Notes under the pieces: generated by a model
Told to the model about the DNA's origin: nothing
Seen by the model: only the letters and a program-made list of their open reading frames with translations
Databases searched by the model: none
Origin: Marchantia polymorpha subsp. ruderalis
Lineage: Eukaryota; Streptophyta; Marchantiopsida; Marchantiales; Marchantiaceae
Direction of reading: 5' to 3'
Assembly: GCA_037833965.1 (NCBI GenBank)
Contig: AP031355.1
Span: 22,655,501-22,719,500, forward strand
DNA: 64,000 nt
Position numbers and translations under genes: made by a program
Part shown: piece after piece, positions 1-12,170 of the stretch
Numbering within the stretch: the first letter of the stretch is position 1
Layout: every line of letters starts with the position of its first letter

Positions 1-635
1 TTGATACCATGAAGGAATGAATTAATCCATCACACTGTTTTCTTTGTTATTGAAAAATGCTTGATTACATACATGCGCACACACAGAGGATGCCAAGAGG
101 CAGTGTGCGTACGGCGCGGCTAGTTAACCTAAAGTGGCTCGGTATCCTAAAGTGGCAAGTGACCTTGGTACTTCCTCCAACACTATCAGAGTTCATCAGT
201 AACAACCTAATAGAGATCAGGTGTGATTGTAGATACCAGACCGTTTAAGAGTTATTGCCACTATGTGATTTCAATTCTGCACAAAAAAAGGCATGCTAAA
301 GTAGTAATGATGTTTATCTCTTAAAATTGATGACGGTTGCTCTTTCAACAGTATTAGTGTTCAGGAACGGATTACGAGAGCCGTAAGTCCAGAAAGTCTG
401 TTCTAAACAACCAGTGTAGATGTGTCCTTCACTCTGTTTCACAGCTCAGGGTTCCTTAGCGTCACATCTTGATTGGATGCCGACTATCTGTATAGATGAA
501 AACGTGTATACTGTAGATGAAAAGGTGACGGGTCCGAGCATAGACTCATGAACGTTCTGGTCAAAGTACTAGTGCATTTTCAAATCATGGCTTAGAAATT
601 GGAGTCTGATTACCACCGTTACTTTCTTCTGTAGA

Positions 636-3232
636 TTATGGCCTGCGGTCAGGAGTGTAGTGCTAAGACTTACACCATGATGGGCGACGATACTGTGGAA
701 GGCCATGGTATGGTGAGTTCTAAACACATTCTTTGCATGCATGTTTTCAGGCCGATTCCTTCTACTTGGGTTGTAGAACAGTCAAGTTCTTATCATCTAG
801 GATATTCAACTAAACATCTGCGGATAGGATAATACACACTTCAAAGATAATGGCACAAGAATATGTTGGTGTTACTGCTTGCCATGATGCTCGACAGAAC
901 CATCAGTGCTAAACTCTGCTACGAGAAGAGATAAGTAAAGAGGCGTCAAAGTTTGATTTGACCCAATTTCATCTATGACGCAAGTCAGATGCCGAGATTC
1001 GCAGAGAACTTGATGCATCAAATTTCGACCTAGTTCAACAACGAATACTTAGTTCACGTACAGCATACAGAGGGTTCCATAAAATTTCGCAATCCTCGTT
1101 TTCAACATCAAGTGGAGAAGATTGTCTTGTTCATTCTGCCTTATTTCGTGTTTGTTAACTTAAATATTAGAGTTCACGACATACGCAAGGGAACTCATGG
1201 CTGTGTTTAATTTTTGCAGGTTAGCTATCTGGAGATTTATCAGGAGAGAATACGCGACCTGCTTGTTCCCTTTAAAGTGGACCCTCAAGCTGTAAGGGCG
1301 GAATGGCAGAGTTGCCTAGATAGTGGAGCGTCAAGGTGTGGGTCAGTAAAAAGTGATCGAAATTGGTTGGAATCCTCGGACGACACTGCCAGTTATCTCA
1401 GCTTCGGTGCCGGAACACTCAAGAGCTGGAAGGATAAGCGTGCACCAAGCGTCTGCTTTGACAACCCATCTACAAAGGAGTATCTGAAACTACGAGAGCA
1501 CCCTGTCTCCGGTCCTTATGTCAAAGGATTGTCGTGGAAGGATGGGTATACTTGGGAAGACATGGAGCAAATCAGGTTGGAGGGAGCCGCTCGCAGGACT
1601 TTAGGAGCTACCCCAACCAACAAGTGTTCGGATCGTGGCCACACTTTGTTTACTATGAGGATTGTTAAGGCATGGTTCATGACCCCAGTTTCACAGAGAA
1701 ACTGCACCAACGAATATAGGGAATCACTCATTTCAAATTTTAACGTAACTGTAGATTATACGCATCTTAAAATATGCCAGTTTCGATTTTCAGACCGAAA
1801 CTCAGAGTTTTTGACAAAACTTGTTGAAATAAGCAACAAGTTTGTAGTTGTGCAAGTTTCCAGGTACAAGGTTTCAGTTTCATTAGCCTGGAAGTTTTCA
1901 GAGTACCTCATTTTGCTTCATTGCCTCGCCTTCTTTTCAGAACCGACTGAAATTCTGTTCACGTTGAGCTGCGCAGGAACAGCGAGGGAGGAGCCCACAT
2001 GTGAGCTTCGCTAACCTCGTAGACCTCGCAGCTACCATCGTGATCCAATAAGATGCCCAACTTTGTACCATTCTATACCATACTTTTGAAGTGTCCCTGT
2101 AGCACACGACAGCTCGCCGAAAACTTGATAGCACTTCTTTCTGGAACGAGGTGCGATGTTTCGCGCCTCGTTCATGAAAGAAGTGCTATCGCTTCATGAA
2201 TTACGCAAATTTTGTGCATCTTTAATCGAATATTATGCATGCGTGACACCAGGAACTGAAAAACCGAAGCTTGCCAAGAGAATATCGTTGGAGAGGCTAG
2301 AGGAATCCCGCTATATCAACAGATCTGTAGCTCACCTAAACGATATGAGTTCAAAGAAAACGTTGTATTTTTTCCCTCATTGACTGATTTGTCCACCTGA
2401 CGCTCATAGGGTGTTCGTTCTCACAATAATCTCACAATAATCTGATGGCAACTTCACACCTGTTGATTGATCACTAGGCGTTCACGTGTCTTTGATGATC
2501 TGAAAGAGCAAGGAAATCTCATCTTTAGAATAAAGTCACCTCCTTTCGGCTACATCAGTGAAGGGACCAGCCTCCTGTTCGGAAATAGTGTCAGCTTGAC
2601 ATGTAATATGATGGATGTCTAGAGCAGGTGATCCTGAATCTATCCAACAATTCCAAGTTCGTGTCATACCGTAGCTCTGCTCTTACTTACCTCCTGAGAG
2701 ACTCTCTGGGAGGAACCGACAAGACTTTTCTGATAGCCTATCTTTCTCCCGCAGAACAGGTAACCATTAAGACATGTACTACCACTTATTTTGGGAGTTT
2801 TGATGCTGACATTCTGAGAGTTTTCCACCACCTGACGTAGCATCTGAGGATGCTCACCATGCCTCTGGTGATAACGACCACTAAACATATACCTTAGTAG
2901 TCATTGTAGCAGAGAAAACCGGATGCATTGGTATAAACAGTTTACCTAGACAACCCATGTTGCATTGCAGGACTTTCAAGAGAGTGTGAACACTCTACGA
3001 TATGCTGCCAAAGCAAATCACATCCAGAGTTCTATAATCTCCCATCCAGAGAAGAAGAAGCAGCTCTTCGTGAACATGAAGAAGGAAGCAAAAATTTACA
3101 GGATTTAATTCAAAATCTGACCGAGACTGAAGAAGATAAGCGGAGTAAAGAAGAGTTGATACAGCTGGGATCCTGCTTGCCAGTTCTATCTTCTTTCAAA
3201 GTACCACGAGTTGAAATGCCAAGAAATTAGGG
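636..3232 (+). pseudogene. Decayed kinesin motor-domain gene
   Basis: Fragments of a kinesin motor occur in the correct order. A degenerate P-loop (GQECSAKTYTMMG) lies near 650-690. VSYLEIYQERIRDLL follows a possible acceptor at 1219. A segment with LREHPVSGPYVKGLS is at about 1490-1530. A decayed switch I (the family usually has NxxSSRSH) is near 1610. A decayed switch II region and INRS stretch lies near 2260-2330. YRSSALTYLLRDSLGG is near 2667-2715, and the terminal SVNTLRYAAKANHI segment near 2985-3025. Kinesins are microtubule ATPases. Here the GKT lysine context is altered, switch I lacks its conserved serines, and stops and frame changes separate the blocks, so the gene is almost certainly non-functional. 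Motif style is closest to N-terminal-motor kinesins, perhaps kinesin-3. The neck and tail are not recognisable beyond a charged region ending near 3230. Confidence 0.75.
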
Positions 3233-3716
3233 TCATTGGATGTAGATATGAAACGGCCAGATGATAATCAGCTGAACAGTGCCAGGATTAGATGTAGGAA
3301 GGAGGTCCGAGAGAGAAAATTACCCACATGATAATCAGCGCTAGGAGAGTCCGAATTCTCTGCACAATTTTACATCCTTGAAAGTTTTGTAAAAAATCTC
3401 CATTGTAGCTGTCAGCGAATTTTGTCGACGACGAGAAATCGAAGTCACGAATAAACTTTTTACATGACCCGTGAAGTAATGGAACCGTCCATCCATAGAC
3501 ATTGGCATCACGTCCCACCTGATCATTTCTCGCCATGACTTTTCATCCCGCCTGATCATCTCTCTCCATGACTTTTCATCGAAAGGATTTTCAACATTCT
3601 CCTTCGAGAAACAAACCAGTGAACATCGGAGTCATTCACTGGACATTTATCCAGTAGCAGCATCAGAAGTACTGCAAGACCCACAAAATTCAACGCTTGA
3701 ATCTGAAGTCCAGCAA
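2940..3716 (+). repeat. Segmental duplicate, copy 1 (kinesin last exon plus 3' flank)
   Basis: This block matches 9067-9797 closely, including the kinesin terminal exon and about 500 bp of noncoding 3' flank. Shared tracts include the start and end of the block. Copy 1 carries an extra tandem repeat of about 30 bp near 3510-3580 that is absent from copy 2. Confidence 0.8.
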
Positions 3717-3736
3717 CGTGGACGTTGCTGGACGTT

Positions 3737-3879
3737 CTCGAAACGGACTTTTTTCAAAATCCGTTTCGAGAAATTGATGCCTAAAAAACACTTCAAGCAA
3801 TTCCAACTGATGTTTTTGAAAACATCCGTTTCGACAGAACAAAAATGCGTTAACGGATTTTTGTTCTATGGAAACGGAT
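3737..3879. repeat. Cluster of two foldback (inverted-repeat) sequences
   Basis: Positions 3737-3772 form perfect 12-bp arms (TCTCGAAACGGA and its complement) around a 12-base loop. Positions 3824-3879 form arms of about 25 bp with three mismatches around GTTAAC. Both hairpins share the word CCGTTTCGA, so they probably descend from one foldback element. No coding capacity is seen. Confidence 0.7.
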
Positions 3880-4612
3880 TGCAATAAAAGCTTGACTCTT
3901 TGCTGGAATCCTTTGTCCAAGAGATGAAGCGAATTCAACTCCTGTACGACAGCCTTCGGAAGGAATTATCGAACTCGGGTTAAGAAATAGCACAGTTTCT
4001 TTCCAGCTCGCTCATGTACTTCTCTAAACCTTGATCTCACCTTTGTGAATGCATCGATTTTGAATGATCGAGTCTTGAGCGCGTGAATCTTTCTTCGATT
4101 TTCGTCATCTCTTCCGGGCTCTAATCGCAATTGTGTGTGGCAGCCGCTTCGGGAAGTACCCGGCGACGTCTCAGGAGGTAGTCAGTGGGCTCAATTCTGT
4201 ACATCGGTATTGAATACGAGCCACCAGCGGAGCCACCTCCGGCCCTCAAGTCGACCGTCGTCACAGGCTCCTCGCGCCCCACAACATCCTGGGGCGTCTC
4301 GAAGTCTGACATTCTCGAACGACTCTTTAACGCCACTTCTACTGGAACCGAATAACTTTCAACTGGCAGTAGAGGAGGGGTTTATGCTGGTCGTGCGTTG
4401 ATGATGCTTGAGCACGAGCATTGATTCCGGTGAGGGGCTCTGTCATTTGCAATTTATATGCTGCCGATTCCAGTTTGTGTTTTCGTTTGTTCAGTTTCTT
4501 TCATGCGACCGCAGTCTGCTTGCGAATGTGGAATTTAAGAGGATTTTCAGTGTTGTGAATTTTCACAAGACCGAAATCCTCTTATTTCCGGAAACTTGGA
4601 GCGACTTGTTGT
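3880..4612. other. Interval without a recognised gene
   Basis: Lies between the foldbacks and the glycosyltransferase fragment. Short open frames exist on both strands around 4120-4400, but none resembles a known family. Part of it may be the 5' flank of the following gene. Confidence 0.4.
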
Positions 4613-6106
4613 ATGCGTAACATAATCGGAGATGAGTACCTAAGTTCGCTAGTTATGATCCGTAGGAAGGAATTTTGCTGTCGAGGTTTGCTTCGCTATT
4701 TGGCTAAGAAGCAATCACTGGAGGAACGTTACATATTACTTGAGTCGGCCTGCCCAATGCACAACTCCACACTGAAGGTGGTACGAGGGGTTGGGACTCG
4801 GAGTGATCGTTCGAACACCATGAGAGGGACCAGCCTTCCTTCAAAGTCAATTAGTCCAGATCGCACAACACATCTGGTACTCATCACACTCATGGCAGCA
4901 TGCTGCCTGGCGACAATGCTAATGGGGTCCAACCACCTCAGACGCACTGAAAGAGCGAGGGTGTCACCGGGCGTATTTACTAGTTGGGAGTCAGATGAAT
5001 ACATGAAGACTCACCGAAGGGAAGATATGCGGTCTAAACTAGAGTTGTTATCAGAAGACTTTGCATTGGTCGTGATCGCCAACGCGTGCGACTATGATGG
5101 AGTCTGGAAGGAGCATGCTCTGGTCTTGAAAGCAGCCGCCAGGCTAGTGTCAGCGGACACATTTGGACCAGTAAGGGTGTTTGTACTGGGATATGGCAAT
5201 TCAAGTAGTCCCTACAGATACGCGTTACAGGTATGTTTTTCTAGCCAAATAACTGAAATGACAACTTTTAGCAGCAGCATACGTCTGACGAGTGATCTTT
5301 TATTTCATATACGCGTGACTAAATATATTTGATATTTGCAGGTCATGGCCCAACACATTGGGTTGCCAAGTGGAGTCGTCCAGCATGTGGGTGTCGACGA
5401 GGACATCAACGGCCTGCTCTGGGCTTCCGACGCCGTACTTTTTACTTCTGGAACGGAGGAGCATGGATTTCCACCTATCCTCGTACGGTCCTTGACATTC
5501 GAACGTCCTGTGATTGTACCTGACATCTCGCCGATGAACAAACATGTAAGTAATCCGCCCATTGAGATTGTTCGTTTAGTTGGCCACTATTGGAAACTAC
5601 CAAGGCTGGACCATAGCTCTTTGAGGTCATTCATTTCTATCGTGTGTGTTTTACAGATCTCTGACGGTCATAATGGCTTTATTTTCCCTCCTGGAGATGA
5701 TGAAGATCTCGGGCATATTTTGTGGGTTATTAAGAATAATCCATCTCGAACGAGCGACATTGCTGCCGAGGGAAAACTTATGGCTGACATTTTGTATTCG
5801 CGCGATGCCGTTCTGGAGAACGGGCATATACTGGAATCACTATTGGACTTTCCGGAGGCCTGTATACTACCGCGTCCGATCGAAAAAATACCAGGTTTAT
5901 TACCGCGAGGTTGGAATTGGGACATCCTCGCAGAATTTCCTGAAGCGGAAGAGAACTCAACGGTCAAGGACCTGTTCTTTCTAAAATCCGAAACTGATCT
6001 CAAGCCTATAGAAAACGAATTCGATACAATGGATATCGATAGAAGTTATGTGGAGGAGTGGGATTTGCTGGAGGATGAGGAGCAGCGAGGAGCTGCCTTA
6101 GACTGA
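4613..6106 (+). pseudogene. Truncated plant GT4-type glycosyltransferase
   Basis: Three exons join in phase 0: 4613-5230, 5342-5545 and 5657-6106, with GT..AG introns, giving about 423 residues. Residues 87-106 form a hydrophobic segment suited to a type II membrane anchor. The rest resembles the C-terminal half of a GT-B fold: a VVIANACDYDGVW strand, ASDAVLFTSGTEEHGFPP (donor-site region) and PVIVPDISPMNKH, followed by DGHNGFIFPPGD. From memory, the nearest plant type is the Arabidopsis At5g04480 group, which is much longer (about 1,000 residues). The acceptor-binding N-terminal Rossmann half and a long C-terminal region are absent, so this is probably a partial copy. Two clean introns and an open frame mean expression cannot be excluded. 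A GTAAGT just past the stop (6178) may be a remnant donor of a lost downstream exon. Confidence 0.7.
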
Positions 6107-6328
6107 GAATACAAAGATGAAATTGAGGAGGATCACGTATCCAACTCAAGTTTACATCTGATGTATCGGTGGCTGAGGTAAGTCTCAACTGTATGACTTC
6201 GAGCACTGATGAATGAGTCAGATGCTCTGAGTTTAGAACGGTGTGTTGTGCAGTAAACGCACAAACATAGAATTTTATTTGTGCTACCTACTAGGAGTTC
6301 CAATGATGACCAGAGAGAGTTCCCAGCT

Positions 6329-6915
6329 CATTAGAGTCGGACTGCAGAACTCTGTGGTTTGCTATGAACAGGATTAGCTATGCTGTAGCCCCCTTCGCCT
6401 CACACACAGATCAGCACTTAACCCTTCTTATTCCTCGGGCCCCCTGCTAGCAGAGAGTGGCCCCTGGAGGTTAAGTTGAGAGTTTGTGTTGCATATCTGT
6501 GTAGTATGGAAGCAGTGGGATTCAAGCCATTGGCTTGCTCATTAGAGTCTGACCGCAGAAATTCGTGGTTTGCTTTGAACAAGATTAGCTATGCTGTGGC
6601 CCCCTTCCCCTCACACACAGATCAGCACTTAACCCTTCTTATTCCTCGGGCCCCCTGCTAGCAGAGAGTGGCCCCTGGAGGTTAAGTTGAGAGTTTGTGT
6701 TGCATATCTGTGTAGTATGGAAGCAGTGGGATTCAAGCTGTTGGCTTGCTCATTAGAGTCCGACCGCAGAAATTTGTGGTTTGCTTTGAACAGGATTAGC
6801 TATGCTGTGGCCCCTTCCCCTCACACACAGATCAGCACTTAACCCTTCTTATTCCTCAGGGCCCCCTGCTAGCAGAGAGTGGCCCTGGAGGTTAAGTTGA
6901 GAGTTTGAGTTCATA
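6329..6915. repeat. 211-bp tandem repeat array, about 2.8 copies
   Basis: Copies start at 6329, 6540 and 6751, each with the same ATTAGAGTC..GACTGCAG-like start, giving an exact 211-bp period. Copies two and three are nearly identical, which suggests recent amplification. The array lies directly downstream of the truncated glycosyltransferase. Short open frames inside it are repeat artefacts. Confidence 0.9.
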
Positions 6916-6920
6916 TCTAG

Positions 6921-7868
6921 ATGAGGGGGACAGGTGCACATGCTAATTCTAAATGTAAATGTTGCGCAAATATTAATTCTTAATTTGATCAGAGCATTTT
7001 TTCCGATGAAGAGAATTTCACGTGTTTAGGTTTCTGCTTATGCTTCTTTTCCCATTTTAATTTATTTCAATTTGCCAGTTTCGGTAATCTACTTGCAAAC
7101 AGGAATGTTTCTTCAGAGTGAAGTTGTAATCCTAGTTCTCTTGTCATGGTGATGATAGTGATCTGCTTGAATCTGCCATTGTAACAACACAGCTTGCATC
7201 TGCCATAGTCTTCCGCTTAGGCGACCTCCACCATTTGAGAAGAGACAGAAGGTCTATGTGCAGAATCGCTCTAAACAAACGTAATCGTCTAACTTTTTCG
7301 TTCTAGTCAAAACTAAGTTTTGACTGTAAGTGCTTTCGACTAGCACGATGCAGGTCACAATGGCAGATTCAAGCTGGAGAGACAGTGAATCACAACAGCT
7401 CACTCGCTTCGTTCATAGCTCAGGCAATTTGGGCCTCAAGGTTGGTAGGTACTTGGAAAACTTATCCCAGTACATGAACTGCCGAAGATTGTTATTGCGG
7501 ATAGGAGTCTGGGATCGTCACACTCGCTGGTTACTGTCACCCGATCCCTCTCGAGGATGTGTTTCTCGAAAACTCTAAATTGTGGATATATACGACTCTT
7601 TGAAGAATTTGGAGGCTTGGTTACAAAGTCTCCTTCTACCTTATTTTATCAAAGAGCTTGTATGTGGGTTAGGTCCCTGTTGTATATAATAGTTAATAGA
7701 GACATAGATCTAAATGGAGCCATCTTTTTCCTCCAAATCATTAGAGTATATTTTTTAACAAAAAAAGATATTGCGAGGAAAACACGTCGAGGCTATATAT
7801 CCCACATGACCTATTGGAGTTAATAGCAAATCTCAATTACTTATCACCTTCACATATTTTATGTGTTA
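6921..7868. other. Interval without a recognised gene
   Basis: AT-rich DNA with small open frames (7330-7578 and 7557-7823, plus strand) that resemble nothing I recognise. No RNA gene is seen. Confidence 0.4.
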
Positions 7869-8351
7869 TCAAGCAATGGAGTTTGCTTGTGTCACTCGTG
7901 AGCAATCATATGCATTTAGGAAAAGTACACAGAGTTAGGAGAAATTTGGATTTGTATCTTGTCACAGTTCCTTGAAGACTAGATGGAGGTTGTATATACT
8001 AAAAGCTCTATGAAGAAAACATTATAAATATATATATGAAATTAATTTACATTTAAACATAAATTATGGTATTTTATGATAAAAAGTGGAGGGACCTGTT
8101 CCACAGTTCCATTAGTATTGTACATATCAAACTAGACATGATATATTCATCTGAATTATATGTATAAACATTGTGTAATTACTATCCAATCACGAAAATC
8201 AAATATTGTAGAGTAATGAAGGGAGAATCCATTATATTGTAGACGGAAGAAGTCATTTATATTCTTTCCTTTGAAGCCATAGGATTAGGCTCCAATAGCT
8301 TCACAGCATGGAATATGTCATTAATTTGGAAGCACAGGGAGCGGCTTAAGT
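7869..8351. repeat. Dispersed repeat, copy 1
   Basis: Aligns over about 480 bp with 10581-11100. Both start with CAAGCA(A/T)TGGAGTTTGC and end near CAGCTTAAG/CGGCTTAAG. Copies differ by substitutions and small indels. It is AT-rich and noncoding, and is probably a decayed mobile element or part of a larger segmental duplication. Confidence 0.75.
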
Positions 8352-9066
8352 TCCAATGCATGTACTCCCTGTTGTACATCGAGAGCTTTTGTTTTTGACA
8401 GTTGTCGCGTGAGCTTACGTTTCTCTCTGTGTTGAACTTTTGCACCTTGCATTGAATATAGAGAGTTTCACGGCTTTTGGGTACAATCCTTGAACTTTAC
8501 ATTGATATTCCCACGTAGGTTTCCATGTACTCTTGCGCTTTTACTTGCCAAGACGACTAAGCCTGTAAAGTAAGTCTGATGAATGGATTTCATACTTTAT
8601 TACTAATTTATAAAGAAATTATTTTTTAATAATGAAATAATCTTTTCAAAGATATTTATTGATATTGTAAATTTACATTGATTAGATTTTGTAAGATTCA
8701 AATATTTGAAGTAATAATACATTAATTATGTTTGATATAAATTCTTTTATTTTTCAAATGTCAATAACCAAATACATTGAGAGTGAATTTCCAAAACATA
8801 ATCATTGAAGTGAGATTGATAATGAAAGTATTACGAGAATATAAAAAAATATAAATAATTGCATGTTAGAGATATTTTTCATAATGAATTCAATTTTACT
8901 GAGAAACGTCAGACTACTCCTGACTTCGACCACGTACGGACTGTGCTATTGCACAGTTGCCCTGAAAAGAGTCACAGTCGAGGCCGACGTGGTTTGTCGC
9001 TGTCGGCAGATTTGGCTTTTCAAGGCCGACAAAGAGTATCGGATGTATCGGAAGGTTCAGTTTACA
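8352..9066. other. AT-rich interval without a recognised gene
   Basis: Very AT-rich around 8580-8860. No coding or RNA gene is recognised. Confidence 0.4.
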
Positions 9067-9797
9067 TGGACAATCCATGTTGCTTTGCAGGACTTTCAAG
9101 AGAGTGTGAACACTCTACGATATGCTGGCAAAGCAAGTCACATTCAGAGTTCTGTTATCTCCCATCCAGAGAAGAAGAAGCAGGTCTTCGTGAACATGAA
9201 GAAGGAAGCAAAACTTTTACAGGATTTATTTCAAAATCTGACCGGGACTCAAGAAGATAAGCGGCGTGAAGAAGAGCTAATACAGCTGGGATCCTGCTTG
9301 CCAGTTCTATCTTCTTTCAGAGTACCCGAGTTGAAATGCCAATAAATTCGGGTCATTGGATGTAGATTTGAAAGGGCCAGATGATAAGCACCTGGAACAT
9401 GCCAGGAAGTAGATGTAGGAAGGAGCTCCGAGAAAGAAGATTACCCACATGATAATCAGCGCTAAGAGAGTCGAACACTTCGCATAATTTTACATCCTTG
9501 AATATTTTTGTAAGAAATCTCCATTGTAGCTGTCAAGGAATTTTGTCGACGACGAGAAATCGAAGTCACCGATCAAATATTTACATTACCCGTGAAGTAA
9601 CGGAACCGTCCATCCATAGACATTGGCATCAGGTCCCCGCCTGATCCTTTCTCGCCATGACTTTTGATCGAGAGGATTTTCAACAATCTCCTTCGAGAAA
9701 CAAACATGGTAGTCATTTATTGGACATTTATCCAGTAGCAGCATCAGAAGTACTGCAAGACCCAGAAAATTCAACGCTTGAATCTGAAGTCCAGCTG
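9067..9797 (+). repeat. Segmental duplicate, copy 2 (kinesin last exon plus 3' flank)
   Basis: Second copy of 2940-3716. It begins shortly before the acceptor of the kinesin terminal exon and ends in the same CTTGAATCTGAAGTCCAGC word. Confidence 0.8.
9091..9345 (+). pseudogene. Isolated duplicated kinesin terminal exon
   Basis: Encodes the C-terminal motor helix (SVNTLRYAGKASHIQSS) followed by a charged region with HPEKKKQVFVNMKKEAKLLQ, ending at TAA 9343-9345. It follows a TTTGCAG acceptor. No upstream motor exons accompany this copy, so it is an orphan exon. Its frame is less damaged than that of the copy near 3 kb. Confidence 0.75.
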
Positions 9798-10580
9798 CGT
9801 GAGTGAGGATTTCAAACCAGCAGAATATACTGCCCTCACAGTGAATGCACGATCCTTTCCCAAACATCAGATCCGATTCGTCTTGTGAAATTCAGAACTC
9901 TACAAGCTACTAATCGGTGCACAGAGCACAACCAGAAAACATTGACACCGCCGTCGGAGCTCTGTTTCCTTGAGATTCCGCTTTTCCGCAATTCTGGCTT
10001 GGACCGAAGAATCCGAAGACAGAAGAACCTTCACCACCGAGAAAGCATGGAAAGGTTTCTGGTTTCTGGTCCTGGTGTCTTTATTGAAACGACCCCAGCA
10101 TGTGCTGCGGCCGTAGTGCCATGGCTGTGAATATGCACCAGATACCAGACAGATAGCAACCACCTTCCTTGTCCCTTTAATTGTCGCCCAACCGTGTGAA
10201 GATGCCGTCCCGAATATTCATATGCTTTCGGGACATGGGCTTGAATAGAGCTTTCTGTAGGCGTGCAATGTTATTGAGCTGAGTTGAACTCACTTGACTT
10301 TACTCGCTTCGCTTTCTTATCACTAACGTCTCCCCCTCAACCTTCTCTGGTGCACCTTCCACCTACGACCTTAGGACACTGATGAGATGGATGGAATGGA
10401 ATGTCGAGTACACTTTCCTTTTAACAACAGCAGCACCGAAAAGCGTGTGAGCACTTGAATTAGGTGCTATACTAACTTCCGTTACAGCTCCATATGCAAA
10501 TGCTGTGCTCTCAGTGTATGAACCGTCTCACGCAAACATCTAGAAACATGGCACAATGTTTTTGTCGTATCACGCAATTT
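9798..10580. other. Interval without a recognised gene
   Basis: Small open frames on both strands between 9885 and 10163 do not resemble known families. Nothing else is recognised. Confidence 0.4.
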
Positions 10581-11100
10581 TCAAGCATTGGAGTTTGCTT
10601 GTGTCACTCGTGAGCAATCATATGCATTTAGTAAAAGTACACAGAGTTAGGAGACATTTGGATTTGTATCTTGTCACGCTTCCTTGAAGACTACATGGAG
10701 GTTATATATACTAAAAGCTGGATGAAGAAAACATTATCTATATATATATGAAATTAATTTACATTTAAATTTAAATTATGGTATTTTATGATTAAAAGAG
10801 TAAGGAACTGTTCTAACTTTTTTTAAGTTAAAATTAAATTATATTGTAATGATGGCTATTGAAAATTATTGTACAGATCAAACAAGACATGATATAATCG
10901 TGCAGATTATATGTATAAAATTGTTCAATTAAGATTCATTCACAAAAATCAAATATTGTAGAATAATGAAGAGAGATCCCATTATTTATAGATGGAAGAA
11001 ATTCTTTATACATACTCCTTCGAAGTCATAGGATTAAGCTCCAATAGTTTCACACTATGAAATATATCAGTAATTTGGAAGCACACCGAGCAGCTTAAGT
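10581..11100. repeat. Dispersed repeat, copy 2
   Basis: Second copy of 7869-8351. Its right edge abuts the chromovirus relic that starts near 11106. Confidence 0.75.
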
Positions 11101-11105
11101 GTATA

Positions 11106-12170
11106 GCTTTTCCACTAAATTAAATACTTTACTTTGGGATATTTATGAACTCCAATATGTTTTTTAGATCAAGCTCTTCATGATTTGTAATCTAGGTTGG
11201 AAGAAGAGATGGTGCTGGTTGATTGGTGCATTGTTTTGGTCGTTATATATATTTTTGCATTTGTGACAAATGAAATACACGATGTATTTTCATATGTGAC
11301 TGAAGTTCCAAATTGTATTATACTTCATCAACATGTTTCAAAACCAAAAATGTAACAATGTACCTAGTGTTCAATTTTGACGTTTCTATAAAGGACAAAT
11401 TTGTTGTAAATAATCAAACATGATTTGCCACCTCAAAAATCAACTCTCTACGATGAAGATATGCATGTTGCTTTTGCCAATTTTCATCTATCATCAATTT
11501 CTCTTTAGACTAATGTACTACTCTGTAAATATACTCCAGAAACTCGTTAATTGTTGCAACTTTGGTCAAAAACTCAAAAAGCACATAAAATTTGAAGTAA
11601 TTATAGGATGAACATCATACATGAGATAATATGGAAACACTTTTATGAATACATTAATAAAATTGTTATATGCAAATTTCACAAGAGTCAAAAGGATGTA
11701 CCACTCTTTTTGCTCTTCTAAAGTGAATGCTCTTAGCATATACTCTATGATACTATTTGCGCTCTCTGTTTGTTCATTAGTTTGAGAGTGATAGACTTTT
11801 GATATTGCTAGTTTTGTTTTGAAAAAACTCAAATAAAGTTTTCCAATGATTACCTCTATTTGTGATTAACACCTTGTTTAAATCATGATTCGCAAAAATT
11901 TCATCTAGATATAATTAAACTAGTTGTAGAGCTTATAATGTTTCAGTGGTTAGCATGATATGAATCATCTTATTCAATTTTTCCACAAAAACCACAATTG
12001 AATCATGTTCTAACACAGTCTTTGGTAACTCACATATGGTATTCATGGTGACATGTTCCCACAGCTATTTGGTAATAGAAAGAGGTTATAATAAACCAAC
12101 TAGTTTTTGATTTCCCCTTCTCTCTACATGCAGATCAATAACCTCTGCTAGCCTTTATGCACTCTCAAAA
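11106..12170 (-). mobile_element. Internally deleted chromovirus (Ty3/gypsy) relic
   Basis: This is a decayed relative of the full element at 21962-28024, in the same minus orientation. Positions 11106-12105 match the chromodomain-linker and integrase part (the minus frame 11566-11832 contains integrase C-terminal residues such as [10 protein letters not shown] and LMYDVHPI). The match then jumps directly to the leader beside the primer-binding site: 12110-12165 corresponds to about 27457-27525 of the full element. Protease, reverse transcriptase, RNase H and gag are therefore deleted (about 3.9 kb by comparison). No LTR is recognised at either end. Confidence 0.8.

Noticed and set aside
6476-6661. 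61-codon frame
   Set aside because: Lies entirely inside the 211-bp tandem array and is not maintained in the other copies.
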